Shown piece by piece: positions 21,574 to 30,747 of a stretch of DNA of 64,000 nucleotides; the stretch's first letter is position 1, and each line of letters opens with the position of its first letter. The notes under the pieces were generated by a model, which was not told the origin of the DNA, did no database searches, and was given only the letters and a program-made list of their open reading frames with translations. The position numbers were made by a program, and so were the translations under genes. The stretch comes from Herbaspirillum sp. GW103 (GTDB lineage Bacteria > Pseudomonadota > Gammaproteobacteria > Burkholderiales > Burkholderiaceae_D): contig NZ_AJVC01000004.1 in assembly GCF_000261365.1 (NCBI RefSeq), forward strand, positions 496,001-560,000, read 5' to 3'.

Positions 21574-23010
21574 ATGTCCAATCACACCTTCCTCTGGCAC
21601 GACTACGAAACCTTTGGCGCCGTGCCGCGCCGCGACCGGCCTGCGCAGTTTGCCGCCGTGCGTACCGATGCCGAGCTCAACGAGATCGGCGAACCCATCA
21701 TGATCTACTGCAAGCCGGCCCCGGACTACCTGCCCGACCCGGTGTCCTGCCTGATCACCGGCATCACGCCGCAGCACTGTCTGGAACACGGCATGGCCGA
21801 ACACGAATTTGCGGCCCGCATCGAGCAGGCGCTCGGAGAACCCGGCACCATCGGCGTGGGTTACAACACCATTCGTTTCGATGATGAAGTCACACGCTTC
21901 ATGTTCTGGCGCAACCTGATCGATCCCTATGCCCGCGAATGGGCCAACGGCTGCGGCCGCTGGGATTTGCTGGACGTGGTGCGGCTGACCTATGCGCTGC
22001 GTCCGGAGGGCATCCAGTGGCCAACCAAGGAAGACGGCAGCGTCAGCTTCAAGCTGGAGCACCTCTCCAAGGCCAATGGCCTGGCCCACGAAGCCGCACA
22101 CGACGCACTCTCCGATGTGCGCGCCACCATCGCGCTGGCGCGCCTGATCCGCCAGCACAACCCGCGCCTGTTCGACTTCGCCCTGGCCTTGCACAAGAAG
22201 GACAAGGCGGCTGCCGAAATCGGCTTGCCGGCGGCCAGACCCTTCCTGCATGTGTCGGGCATGTTCCCCGTGGCCAATGGCTGCCTGGCCCTGATGTGGC
22301 CGCTGGGCATGCACCCGACCAACAAGAATGAAGTGATCGCCTGGGATCTCGGCCATGACCCCGGCGAACTGGCGGGCATGGATGCGGCCACAGTGCGCGA
22401 ACGCATGTTCACCCGGCGTGATGAACTGCCGGAGGGCATGACCCGACTGCCGGTCAAGAGCATTCACCTGAACAAGTCGCCGATGGTGGTGGGTAGTCTC
22501 AAGACGCTCTCCGCCGAACGCGCCGGCCAATTGAACATCGATGTGGACGCAGCCCTGCGCCACGCCGAAAAAGCCGCCGCCCTGCCCGATTTGAGTCCGC
22601 TGTGGCGCGAGGTCTACCAGCGCGAGCAGGAAGGGCCGGTGGACGTGGATGAAGATTTGTACGGCGGTTTCATCGGCAACGCTGACCGCCGCCAGCTCAC
22701 GCAGCTGCGCGCCCTGCCGGGGCAGGCACTGGCTGGTGCCAGCGTGGCCTTCGATGACAGGCGATTGAATGAAATCCTGTTCCGCTATCGCGCCCGCAAC
22801 TTCCCCGAGACCTTGAGTCCCGAGGAAGCACAGCACTGGGAAGAACACCGTGCCGCACGCCTGTTCGAGGGTGCCGGTGGTGCACGCACCGTCGCGCAGC
22901 TGTTCGAGCAGATCGACCAGTTGCAGGAAGAGGCGGATGACGAGCGCACCCAGGACATCCTCGCTGCGCTGTATGACTATGCGGAGATGATTGCGCCGGC
23001 CAATCAGTAA
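21574..23010 (+). CDS. sbcB: Exodeoxyribonuclease I
   Basis: This 478-aa enzyme degrades single-stranded DNA 3' to 5' and takes part in recombination and mismatch repair. The DEDDh exonuclease domain begins with FLWHDYETFGAVPRRDRPAQ (first Asp and Glu), then GYNTIRFDDEVTRFMFWRNL, and HEAAHDALSDVRATIALA (last His and Asp). The SH3-like and helical C-terminal parts are complete. The length is close to E. coli SbcB. The ATG at 21574 is preferred over 21514 because family members begin close to the first motif. Confidence 0.96.
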   Translation: MSNHTFLWHDYETFGAVPRRDRPAQFAAVRTDAELNEIGEPIMIYCKPAPDYLPDPVSCLITGITPQHCLEHGMAEHEFAARIEQALGEPGTIGVGYNTIRFDDEVTRFMFWRNLIDPYAREWANGCGRWDLLDVVRLTYALRPEGIQWPTKEDGSVSFKLEHLSKANGLAHEAAHDALSDVRATIALARLIRQHNPRLFDFALALHKKDKAAAEIGLPAARPFLHVSGMFPVANGCLALMWPLGMHPTNKNEVIAWDLGHDPGELAGMDAATVRERMFTRRDELPEGMTRLPVKSIHLNKSPMVVGSLKTLSAERAGQLNIDVDAALRHAEKAAALPDLSPLWREVYQREQEGPVDVDEDLYGGFIGNADRRQLTQLRALPGQALAGASVAFDDRRLNEILFRYRARNFPETLSPEEAQHWEEHRAARLFEGAGGARTVAQLFEQIDQLQEEADDERTQDILAALYDYAEMIAPANQ

Positions 23011-23041
23011 GCAGCAGGCCCGCAGGCGCGCCTCTTGACTC

Positions 23042-23368
23042 TTATTCGGCGGCAGGTTCGCCCTGCGCTGCGCCGGCGGCCTTGCCCTGCGACTTCAGCT
23101 TCATGATGAAGTCGCGCAAGGCTGGGCCGATCTCCTCGAACAGCGGATGCTTGCGGTTCTTGAGGATCACTTCCCCGAACAGCTTCAAGCCCAGCGCCAG
23201 CTGCGCGCTGGTGTCACTGTCGAATTGCCCGTTGCCACGCAGGCGGGAGACGATAGTGAAGAGATCGTCATGGTTGCCCGCCTCGAAACTCAGGGGTGCG
23301 TGCAAGGGCTGTCCCTCCGAGGCCGTAGCCAGGTGCTCAAGGGTGATGCGGTAGCGACGTTCTCTCAT
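23042..23368 (-). CDS. DUF3861-family protein
   Basis: This 108-aa protein starts MRERRYRITLEHLATASEGQ and continues LSFEAGNHDDLFTIVSRLRG, LALGLKLFGEVILKNRKHPLF, matching the small DUF3861 family of unknown function. The open frame extends to 23695 inside the PadR gene, but the family N-terminus and ATG at 23368 decide the start. It lies 34 bp downstream of the PadR regulator gene and is probably in its operon, hence under the same operators. Confidence 0.78.
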   Translation of the reverse strand: MRERRYRITLEHLATASEGQPLHAPLSFEAGNHDDLFTIVSRLRGNGQFDSDTSAQLALGLKLFGEVILKNRKHPLFEEIGPALRDFIMKLKSQGKAAGAAQGEPAAE

Positions 23369-23402
23369 ATGAAGTTCCTTTCCAAATTCTGAAACCGCCG
23401 GC

Positions 23403-24029
23403 TCAGACCCGCTCCACCGCCACGGCGGCGCGGTCGATGATGTCGATGATGGCATGCAGTTCTTCCTTGGCCAGCTTGCCCTTGGCCAGGCGCGTATGCA
23501 GGGCCATGCGGAAGTTCTGCACGGCGCGGCGCAGTTCGGGCGAATCGGCGTCGGGACGTTCCTGGCGGCGCAGCTCGAACTTGCGCAGCACCTGCTGCAG
23601 CAGCTCGGCGTTTTCCTGTTCTTCCAGATAGGCTCGGCCCTCGGCGCTGAGGGTGTAGAGCTTCTTGCCGCCTTCCTCGCCCTGCACCGAGGCATGGCCC
23701 ATTTCTTCCAGCAGGGTCAGGGTCGGGTAGATCACGCCAGGGCTGGGGCTGTAGCCACCGCCCACCAGCTGCTCGATGGCCTTGATCATGTCGTAGCCGT
23801 GGCGCGGCTTTTCCTGCAGCAGATGCAGCATCACGATGCGCAAGGCGCCCTGCTCGAACATGCGCGCGCCGCGTCCGCCGCCTTCACGGCCGCCGGGGCC
23901 ATGATGGCCACGCGGACCGCGCGGCTCGCCGTCTTCGAACAGGCCGCCGCCATGATGCCCACGGTCGTGACGCTGGTGCTTGGGGCCGTGGCCCGGTTGG
24001 CCGGGTTGATGAAATAAATGCTTGAACAT
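23403..24029 (-). CDS. PadR-family regulator with His-rich N-terminus (YqjI-like)
   Basis: This 208-aa protein carries nine histidines in its first 43 residues (HQRHDRGHHGGG and others), then a PadR winged helix: ALRIVMLHLLQEKPRHGYDM, SPGVIYPTLTLLEEMG and GKKLYTLSAEG. The C-terminal helical dimerisation part follows. This layout is that of E. coli YqjI, a nickel-responsive PadR repressor whose His-rich extension binds metal. A metal-sensing role is therefore a reasonable inference. Two perfect palindromes upstream (24097-24135) are probable operators, implying autoregulation. The E. coli target yqjH is not present; DUF3861 follows instead. Confidence 0.88.
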   Translation of the reverse strand: MFKHLFHQPGQPGHGPKHQRHDRGHHGGGLFEDGEPRGPRGHHGPGGREGGGRGARMFEQGALRIVMLHLLQEKPRHGYDMIKAIEQLVGGGYSPSPGVIYPTLTLLEEMGHASVQGEEGGKKLYTLSAEGRAYLEEQENAELLQQVLRKFELRRQERPDADSPELRRAVQNFRMALHTRLAKGKLAKEELHAIIDIIDRAAVAVERV

Positions 24030-24096
24030 GGTGTTTCCTTCTTGTCAGGTTGCCAATGCAGCGACTGACGCACGCTGCGTGTCGATCGATATAGCC

Positions 24097-24135
24097 AAGA
24101 TATATCTTAATCATCTGCATTTCAAGATATATCTT
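24097..24135. promoter_or_regulatory. Two palindromic operators, probably PadR/YqjI-type
   Basis: The perfect 12-bp palindrome AAGATATATCTT occurs at 24097-24108 and again at 24124-24135, 27 bp centre to centre. Both copies are embedded in the same CAAGATATATCTTAAT context. They stand in the divergent region between the His-rich PadR gene and the AhpD-like gene, in an AT-rich island unlike the surrounding DNA. PadR regulators usually bind such inverted repeats. Confidence 0.75.
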
Positions 24136-24271
24136 AATAATATTTTCAAAAAAGTATTCTGAGGGCAATATGAAGCAAAAAGCTTCACCGTCAGTCCGGC
24201 GACATTAGCTGCGGGCCAGAAGTGCTAAGGTCTTGACACCACACCCACAACAAATGAACAAGGAGACACGC

Positions 24272-24868
24272 ATGCCCCAAGCCACCACCCCCAATGCGCC
24301 CATTGGCCGCTTCCCCATCCCCGATCTTCATACGCTGCCGGAGGATATCCGCAGCCGCATCCTGGCCGTGCAGGAAAAGTCCGGATTCATCCCCAACGTG
24401 TTTCTGGTACTGGCGCATCGGCCGGATGAATTCCGCGCCTTCTTCGCCTATCACGATGCCTTGATGGACAAACCCGGCGGGCTCACCAAGGCCGAGCGCG
24501 AGATGATCGTGGTGGCTACCAGCAACGCCAACCAGTGCCAGTATTGTGTCGTGGCCCATGGGGCGATCCTGCGCATCCGCGCCAAAGATCCGCTGCTGGC
24601 CGACCAGGTCGCCATCAACTACCGCAAGGCCGACATCAGCGCGCGACAGAAGGCCATGCTGGACTTCGCCATGAAGGTCTCGGCCAGCGCCGGGGCTGTG
24701 AATGATGAGGATTTCGCCACGCTCAAGGCGCATGGCTGGGAAGAGGAAGACGCCTGGGACATGGCCGCCATCGCGGCCTTCTTCGGCATGTCGAACCGGC
24801 TGGCCAACGTGACCAGCATGCGGCCCAATGAAGAGTTCTATCTGATGGGACGCCTGAGCCCGCAATGA
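24272..24868 (+). CDS. Peroxidase-related AhpD/carboxymuconolactone decarboxylase-like protein
   Basis: This 198-aa protein belongs to the AhpD-like superfamily. The active-site pattern NQCQYCVVAHG gives the CxxC pair and the following His that carry out thiol peroxidase chemistry. Start at the ATG at 24272, preceded by AAGGAG at 24260-24265; an upstream TTG frame start is less likely. It is divergent from the PadR gene and shares the intergenic operators, so it may belong to the same regulon. Confidence 0.88.
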   Translation: MPQATTPNAPIGRFPIPDLHTLPEDIRSRILAVQEKSGFIPNVFLVLAHRPDEFRAFFAYHDALMDKPGGLTKAEREMIVVATSNANQCQYCVVAHGAILRIRAKDPLLADQVAINYRKADISARQKAMLDFAMKVSASAGAVNDEDFATLKAHGWEEEDAWDMAAIAAFFGMSNRLANVTSMRPNEEFYLMGRLSPQ

Positions 24869-24872
24869 AGCA

Positions 24873-25373
24873 TCAGCGCTGGCCGCCGTGCCAGCGCGCC
24901 ACCCGTTGCAGGCAGGCGTGCAGACCGTCCTGCACCAGTTCGGCGGCATGCGCCAGCATGAGATTGCGCGGCAGTCCGAAATCCTCGATCAGCATGCCTG
25001 CGCGGCAGTAACCCGGTTCGGCTTGCGGCACCTGATGCAGCAGGTCCTGCGCCGGCGTGTTGTAACACCACACCTTCTTGCCGCGCCCGACGGCGTATCC
25101 GATCTCGAAGACCGTGCCCGAGTCGGGTTCATGCCCGCGAAAATCGCAGACATTGGCCACCACGTAATCCGCGGAGTCGATCAGGGCCACATTGATCTGG
25201 TAGATGCGGCGCGCCACCTCGGCCTTGCTGTCGCCGCTGACCTCGTCGTCACCGGGGCACAGGGCGACCAGCCCGAGTTCGGCGCACCACTGCTTGATCT
25301 GCAGTTTGTGCTGCGCATAATCGCGCTGGAAGACATCGGGGCCGGCCAGGTAGATGCGGGGCTGCGGGGTCAT
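24873..25373 (-). CDS. Nucleoside 2-deoxyribosyltransferase
   Basis: This 166-aa enzyme has the N-terminal signature PRIYLAGPDVF and the nucleotide-binding pattern DSADYVVANVCDFRGHEPDSG with FEIGYAVGRGKKVW, characteristic of the family that swaps bases on deoxyribose or hydrolyses nucleoside derivatives. Residues before MTPQPRIY in the open frame are not family-like, so the start is the ATG at 25373. It is convergent with the AhpD-like gene (4 bp apart) and lies 55 bp after the fadE stop. Confidence 0.88.
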   Translation of the reverse strand: MTPQPRIYLAGPDVFQRDYAQHKLQIKQWCAELGLVALCPGDDEVSGDSKAEVARRIYQINVALIDSADYVVANVCDFRGHEPDSGTVFEIGYAVGRGKKVWCYNTPAQDLLHQVPQAEPGYCRAGMLIEDFGLPRNLMLAHAAELVQDGLHACLQRVARWHGGQR

Positions 25374-25428
25374 GGTTGATCCTGTGGAATACGCGGGAAC
25401 CGGCAGGATAACGCAAACCTTCATCTCC

Positions 25429-27894
25429 TCATGAACGCAGTTGCGCCACAATCTCCGCGCGATCGAAATCTGCGCCGAAGTCATCGACCTGCACGCTCTG
25501 GTCGCCATAGCGGGCAAAGGCATCAAGCGCGTCCTTCTCCTGCTGCGAGATCAGCTGGCGTTCCAGCGCCAGCCCACTCCAGGCCGGGACTTCCAGCAGG
25601 CTCTGCGGCATCGGCGGCAGCTTGCCCTCCTTGATGTCGGCCTTGAGTCTATGCTCCAGTTGCTGCACCACCGGCGTGAGCATGAAGGCCTTCTCGCCGC
25701 AGGCCAGCGGGTCACCATCGCGCGGGACATAGACATCGGCCACCAGCCGGTTGCGGCTCTCGCCCGGCGTCTGCATGGCCTTGGCCACGCGTGTGCCCAG
25801 CACGTCCGAGGGCTGGCGGTAGGGCCGGCCAAGCGGGAAGATCAGCACCCGCAAGAGCAGCGCGATGACCGGATTGGGAAAGTTGTGCAAGACCTCGATG
25901 ATGGCTTCCTGGGCGCGATGCAGCGCATCCTGCACCGACCAGTCCACGTAGGGCAGATCCTCCTCCTGCCGGCCCTCGTCCTCGAAGCGTTTGAGTACCG
26001 CAGAGACGAGATAGAGCTGCGAGACCACATCGCCCAGCCGTGCCGACATCCGTTCACGGAACTTGAGGGTGCCGCCCAGTACGCCCATGCTCACATCGGT
26101 GAGCAACGCAAAGGCCGAGGACAGATGCACCACCGCGCGGAAGTAGCTTCGCGTGGCGCCTGTCGCATGACTTGAGGAAGGCAGCAGCCAGCCACGGCTG
26201 ATGCCGCCCACGAAGCTGCGCGCCGCATTGGCCGCGACGAAGGAAAGGTGGGCGAAGAGCAGCCGGTCAAATTCCTGCACGGCGCGTTCGCGGTCCTCGT
26301 CAGCAGCGGTGGCCAGTTCCTGCAACACATAGGGATGACAGCGGATGGCCCCCTGGCCGAAGATGATCAGGCAGCGCGTCAGGATATTGGCGCCCTCCAC
26401 CGTGATGGCAATGGGTACCTGCTGGTACACCCGCGCCAGGAAATTGCCCGGCCCCATGCAGATGCCCTTGCCGCCGATCACGTCCATGCCGTCATTGACC
26501 ACCATGCGCCCGCGCTCGGTGACGTGGTACTTGGAAATGGCCGAGATGACCGAAGGCTTCTCGCCGGCATCCACCGCCAGTGCCGACAAGCGGCGCGTGG
26601 CATCCATCATGTAGAGATGCCCGCCCATGCGCGCCAGGGCTTCCTGCACGCCTTCGAACTTGCCGATCTCGATCTTGAACTGGCGTCGCATGGCGGTGTA
26701 GGCACTGGTACCGCGCACGGCCAGCTTGGAGAAGCCGACGCTGGAGGAAGGCAGAGAAATCGCCCGCCCTGCCGCCAGACATTCCATCAACATGCGCCAG
26801 CCGCGTCCGACCTGCTCGGCACCGCCGATCACCCATTGCATCGGAATGAAGACATCGCGCCCCTCGGTCGGCCCGTTCTGGAAGACGGCATTGAGCGGCC
26901 AGTGGCGACGTCCGGTGATCACGCCCGGATGAGCGGTCGGAATCAGGGCGCAGGTAATGCCCGGCTCGGCATTGCTGCCCAGCAGTCCGTCCGGATCACG
27001 CACGCGAAAGGCCAGGCCCAGCACGGTCGCAATCGGTGCCAGGGTGATGTAGCGCTTGCTCCAGGTCACCCGGAAGCCCAGGGTTTCGCGCCCCTCATGC
27101 TCGCCCTTGCAGACGATGCCCACATCCGGAATGGCCGCCGCATCCGAGCCCGCATAGGGACTGGTCAGCGCGAAGCAGGGAATTTCCAGGCCCTGGGCCA
27201 GGCGCGGCAGGTAATGATTCTTCTGGGCCTCGGTCCCGTAATGCAGCAGCAACTCCGCCGGGCCCAGCGAATTGGGCACCATCACCGCGATGGCCGCCGC
27301 CGAACTGCGCGAGGCCAGCTTCATCACCACCTGCGAATGCGCATAGGCCGAGAACTGCTTGCCGCCATATTGACGCGCAATGATCATGCCCAGAAAACCC
27401 TTGTCCTTGATGAACTGCCAGGCTTCGGGCGGCAGGTCCTGGGTCTTCACGCTGGTCTCCCAGTCGCTGACCATGGCACACAACTGCTCGACCTCGTTGT
27501 CGAGGAAACTCTGTTCTTCCGGCGTCAGGCGCGGTGCGGGCAGCTCGAAGAGGCGCTTCCAGTCCGGCTTGCCCGAGAACAGCTCGGCATCCCACCAGAC
27601 GGTGCCGGCCTCGATGGCATCGCGCTCGGTGGCTGACATGCCGGGCATGATCTTGCGGAACAGGTCCAGTGCCGGGCGCGTCATCAGCGACTGACGCACG
27701 GACTTGATGGCCACCAGCAGCGTCGGCGTAAAGAAAAGGATGGCCAGCAGCACCAGCACCGGCAATTCAATACCGGCCAGGCGCGCGCCCAGCCAGATCA
27801 GGACAGCCTCGGCCACCAGCCAGATCCAGGCGCCCGCGCGCATCATCATGAGGGCCAGTGCGCTGGCGATGAGAAGAATGAGCCAGATGATCAT
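25429..27894 (-). CDS. fadE: Acyl-CoA dehydrogenase, FadE type
   Basis: This 821-aa flavoenzyme, close in length to E. coli FadE, starts fatty acid beta-oxidation by forming trans-2-enoyl-CoA. It has an N-terminal pair of hydrophobic segments (MIIWLILLIASALALMMM and further), then acyl-CoA dehydrogenase domains (CFALTSPYAGSDAAAIPD, VTWSKRYITLAPIATVLGLA, NGPTEGRDVFIPMQWVIGG) and the FadE-specific C-terminal domain. The ATG at 27894 follows AGGAGG and is preferred over the longer frame to 27945. No other fad genes are adjacent. Confidence 0.96.
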   Translation of the reverse strand: MIIWLILLIASALALMMMRAGAWIWLVAEAVLIWLGARLAGIELPVLVLLAILFFTPTLLVAIKSVRQSLMTRPALDLFRKIMPGMSATERDAIEAGTVWWDAELFSGKPDWKRLFELPAPRLTPEEQSFLDNEVEQLCAMVSDWETSVKTQDLPPEAWQFIKDKGFLGMIIARQYGGKQFSAYAHSQVVMKLASRSSAAAIAVMVPNSLGPAELLLHYGTEAQKNHYLPRLAQGLEIPCFALTSPYAGSDAAAIPDVGIVCKGEHEGRETLGFRVTWSKRYITLAPIATVLGLAFRVRDPDGLLGSNAEPGITCALIPTAHPGVITGRRHWPLNAVFQNGPTEGRDVFIPMQWVIGGAEQVGRGWRMLMECLAAGRAISLPSSSVGFSKLAVRGTSAYTAMRRQFKIEIGKFEGVQEALARMGGHLYMMDATRRLSALAVDAGEKPSVISAISKYHVTERGRMVVNDGMDVIGGKGICMGPGNFLARVYQQVPIAITVEGANILTRCLIIFGQGAIRCHPYVLQELATAADEDRERAVQEFDRLLFAHLSFVAANAARSFVGGISRGWLLPSSSHATGATRSYFRAVVHLSSAFALLTDVSMGVLGGTLKFRERMSARLGDVVSQLYLVSAVLKRFEDEGRQEEDLPYVDWSVQDALHRAQEAIIEVLHNFPNPVIALLLRVLIFPLGRPYRQPSDVLGTRVAKAMQTPGESRNRLVADVYVPRDGDPLACGEKAFMLTPVVQQLEHRLKADIKEGKLPPMPQSLLEVPAWSGLALERQLISQQEKDALDAFARYGDQSVQVDDFGADFDRAEIVAQLRS

Positions 27895-28134
27895 GTCGCC
27901 TCCTGTGCTGTTGTCATTGCGGATGAGGGGTGCAGGCCGTGACACAGTGTGGCACCGAATGCCGGCAGCGCCAAGCCGACATCCCGCTAGCCGGTCGCCT
28001 CACCCTATCGCGCCAGCTCATCCGGCGCAATCGGACAGTGCAGCCTGCCCCGGTCAGACAACGCCGGACAAGCCGCCGCCCATGCCATCCATTACAATCC
28101 CGGCATTGCAGCGTGCAGCAGCGGAGAACACATC

Positions 28135-29013
28135 ATGAAATGGGAAGGCAATCGCGAAAGCGACAACGTGGAAGATCGCCGTGGCGAGGATGGCGGCGGG
28201 GGCGGCGGCTTTGGCTTCGGCGGACGTTCCATCGGGCTGGGCACGATAGCGGTGGCGCTGGTGGCGTCCTATTTCCTGGGCATCAATCCGCTGACCATGC
28301 TCAACCTGCTCTCCGGCGGCTCGCCGGCACCGGTGCAGCAGCAGGCACCGGCCCACAAGCCTGCGCCCAATGACCAGATGGCGCGCTTTGTCTCTACCGT
28401 ACTGGCCGATACCGAAGACACCTGGGGTCAGATCTTCGCCAACAACGGCAAGCAGTATGTACGACCCAAGCTGGTGCTCTTCTCCGGCAGTACGCCCACC
28501 GCCTGCGGCACCGGCCAGACCGCCACCGGTCCCTTCTACTGTCCCGGTGACCAGAAGGTCTATATCGACCTGTCCTTCTATGAACTGATGAAGCAGCGTT
28601 TCAAGGTCTCCGGCAATTTCGCGCAGGCCTATGTGATCGCGCATGAAGTGGGGCACCACGTGCAACACCTGATGGGCATTTCCGACAAGGTCGATGCGGC
28701 CCGCCGCAATGCCAGCGAGAAGCAGGCCAATGCCATGTCGGTGCGACTGGAGTTGCAGGCCGACTGCTTTGCCGGAGTCTGGGCCTATCATGCCAACCAG
28801 GCCCGCCACATTCTCGAAGAAGGCGATATCGAAGACGCCCTGCATGCCGCCTCGGCCATCGGCGACGATGCCCTGCAACGCCAGGCGCGCGGCGTGGTCG
28901 TACCGGACTCCTTCACCCATGGCAGTTCGGCGCAGCGCGTGAGCTGGTTCAAGCGCGGCATTGCCCAAGGCAAGGTCAGCGCCTGCAACACCTTCGCTGC
29001 CAAGGACCTCTGA
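28135..29013 (+). CDS. ypfJ: Neutral zinc metallopeptidase, YpfJ family
   Basis: This 292-aa protein has one membrane segment near residue 40 (SIGLGTIAVALVASYFLGI) after a Gly-rich N-terminus, followed by a putative periplasmic zinc peptidase domain. The active-site pattern is AYVIAHEVGHHVQHLMGIS, with a second conserved block VRLELQADCFAGVWAYHANQ. The family is widespread but its substrate is unknown. It is divergent from fadE, with 240 bp between. Confidence 0.92.
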   Translation: MKWEGNRESDNVEDRRGEDGGGGGGFGFGGRSIGLGTIAVALVASYFLGINPLTMLNLLSGGSPAPVQQQAPAHKPAPNDQMARFVSTVLADTEDTWGQIFANNGKQYVRPKLVLFSGSTPTACGTGQTATGPFYCPGDQKVYIDLSFYELMKQRFKVSGNFAQAYVIAHEVGHHVQHLMGISDKVDAARRNASEKQANAMSVRLELQADCFAGVWAYHANQARHILEEGDIEDALHAASAIGDDALQRQARGVVVPDSFTHGSSAQRVSWFKRGIAQGKVSACNTFAAKDL

Positions 29014-29044
29014 CCTCTGATTTCACAACAAGGAGACGCAAGGC

Positions 29045-29425
29045 ATGACCCTATCCTACTGGTGCATCCTGGTGGCCGGCCTGATGCCGGTCCTCACCAT
29101 CGCCGTGGCCAAGTATGGCCGACGCGACTTCGACAATGCCGAACCGCGCGCCTGGCTGGACAAGCAGACCGGCGTGCGCCGCCGTGCCGACTATGCGCAT
29201 CGCAACCATTTCGAGGCCTTCCCCTTCTTCGCCGCCGCCGTGCTGGTGGCGCAGCAAGTGGGCGCGCCGCAAGGGCAGATCGACATCGCCGCACTGGTCT
29301 TCATCGCCGCCCGCCTCCTCTACACGGTGCTGTACCTGGCGGACAAACCCTCGGCCCGTTCGGCGGTGTGGATCATCGGCTATCTGAGCGTGATCGCGCT
29401 GTTCGTCATCGCTGCGCGTGCCTGA
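29045..29425 (+). CDS. MAPEG-family membrane protein
   Basis: This 126-aa protein has about four hydrophobic helices and the MAPEG motifs RADYAHRNHFEAFPFFAAAVLVAQQ and ARLLYTVLYLADKPSARS. The family includes glutathione transferases and proteins of unknown role. The ATG at 29045 follows AAGGAGACG. It starts 31 bp after ypfJ and 14 bp before the next small gene, so the three probably form one unit. Confidence 0.87.
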   Translation: MTLSYWCILVAGLMPVLTIAVAKYGRRDFDNAEPRAWLDKQTGVRRRADYAHRNHFEAFPFFAAAVLVAQQVGAPQGQIDIAALVFIAARLLYTVLYLADKPSARSAVWIIGYLSVIALFVIAARA

Positions 29426-29439
29426 GAGAGGAGCCCTCG

Positions 29440-29727
29440 ATGAACCACCCCGCCGCCTCCCGACTGCCCCTCATGCGCGATGCCCTGGACGCCCTGCGCG
29501 CAGGGCGTGGCGACATCGCCACCCTGTGCAGCACCTGGCGCGCCCAGGAAGAGGTGATGAGCGCCCTGCCCGCCCGCTATCGCCAGGTCGCCGAAGACCT
29601 GCTGGCGCGACTCGAAGCCGGCAGCCTCTTCACCGAGGAAAGCTGCTCCTTCAGCCAGAAGGATCTCACCGACAGCCTCGCCACCTGGCTGGACAAGGCG
29701 CAGCAGACGTTGGAAAACGCCGCCTGA
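29440..29727 (+). CDS. Conserved small hypothetical protein
   Basis: This 95-aa soluble protein starts MNHPAASRLPLMRDALDALR at the ATG at 29440, preceded by AGAGAGGAG. It is helical in composition, has no membrane segment or signal, and contains two Cys (ATLCSTWRA, EESCSF). No named domain is recognised. It sits between the MAPEG gene and the S4-domain gene on the same strand. Confidence 0.72.
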   Translation: MNHPAASRLPLMRDALDALRAGRGDIATLCSTWRAQEEVMSALPARYRQVAEDLLARLEAGSLFTEESCSFSQKDLTDSLATWLDKAQQTLENAA

Positions 29728-29819
29728 ACACCTGCGCGACTGGACAAATAGCCGCGCCGGGCGTACCGTACCGCTCCCCCTTGCCACCTGTCGTGACCGG
29801 GGTTTCCGAAAGAAAGCAC

Positions 29820-30041
29820 ATGCAAAAGATCACCTTCCCGCTGCAAGGCCATCCCTACGTCGAGCTCAACCAATTGCTCAAACTCTGCGGCCTGTGCGAC
29901 AGCGGGGGCGCCGGCAAGCAGCTGGTGGCCGACGGCCAGGTCAAGGTCGACGGCAAGCAGGAAACCCGCAAGACCTGCAAGATCACCGCCGGCCAGAAAG
30001 TCACGCTGGGCGACGTGCAGATCACGGTGCTGGCCGAATGA
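29820..30041 (+). CDS. S4-domain RNA-binding protein, YbcJ-like
   Basis: This 73-aa protein is essentially one S4 domain: YVELNQLLKLCGLCDSGGAG, KQLVADGQVKVDGKQETRK and KVTLGDVQITV. Its length and N-terminus fit the YbcJ group, proposed RNA binders. The stop overlaps the start of the DUF924 gene by four bases (ATGA at 30038-30041), so translation is probably coupled. Confidence 0.9.
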   Translation: MQKITFPLQGHPYVELNQLLKLCGLCDSGGAGKQLVADGQVKVDGKQETRKTCKITAGQKVTLGDVQITVLAE

Positions 30042-30655
30042 GCCCGCACGCCGGCGTCGACGCGCTACTGGACTTCTGGTTCGGTCCCGAGTGGGAGCAG
30101 CTCCCCGCGCATCAGGTGGCCGAACGCCAGAAGAAGCTCTGGTGGAGCAAGAACCCCGACATCGACGCCCAATGCCGCACCCGCTTCGAACCGCTGGTGC
30201 AGCAGGCAGCCGCCAACCAGCTCGACGACTGGACCGAATCCCCGCGCAGCATGCTGGCCCTGATCCTGTTGCTGGACCAGATGCCGCGCAATATCTACCG
30301 CGATACCCCCCAGGCCTTCGCCTTCGATGCGCTGGCGCGCCAGTGCAGCCACCTGGCGCTGGCCATGGGACTGGACGCCGCCTTGCCGCCGCTGGCCCGG
30401 GTCTTCGTCTACCTGCCGCTGGAACATGCCGAAGACCTGGACGACCAGGAGTATGTGGTGCAACTCATGGGCAGCCTGGCCAAGGCCGCCAGCGGCGAGG
30501 ACAGGCCGAGCTTTGACGGTTATGCCGACTATGCGCGACGTCACCATGCCGTGATCAAACGTTTCGGTCGCTTTCCGCATCGCAATCGCATCCTGGGGCG
30601 TGACAGCACGCCGGAGGAAGTCGAATTCCTAAAGCAACCGGGCTCTTCCTTCTGA
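30038..30655 (+). CDS. DUF924-family protein
   Basis: This 205-aa soluble protein has the DUF924 features: LLDFWFGPEWEQ at the N-terminus, KLWWSKNPDIDAQCRTRFEP, LALILLLDQMPRNIYRDTP and YVLP-type VFVYLPLEHAEDLDDQE, ending in HHAVIKRFGRFPHRNRILGR. The fold is predicted to be TPR-like and the function is unknown. The start is the ATG overlapping the S4 gene. Confidence 0.9.
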   Translation: MSPHAGVDALLDFWFGPEWEQLPAHQVAERQKKLWWSKNPDIDAQCRTRFEPLVQQAAANQLDDWTESPRSMLALILLLDQMPRNIYRDTPQAFAFDALARQCSHLALAMGLDAALPPLARVFVYLPLEHAEDLDDQEYVVQLMGSLAKAASGEDRPSFDGYADYARRHHAVIKRFGRFPHRNRILGRDSTPEEVEFLKQPGSSF

Positions 30656-30747
30656 AGTTTTCGATGGCGGCAGACTGATTCGGGCTTTTGCTGGAGCGGC
30701 GTTTTCTTTTTCCCTAGACTCGCGGGCTTTCCCTTGCAGGATTTCCC

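Noticed and set aside
20914..22848. A 644-codon minus-strand frame opposite sbcB and the second lipoprotein gene
   Set aside because: It crosses two supported genes and has no family motif.
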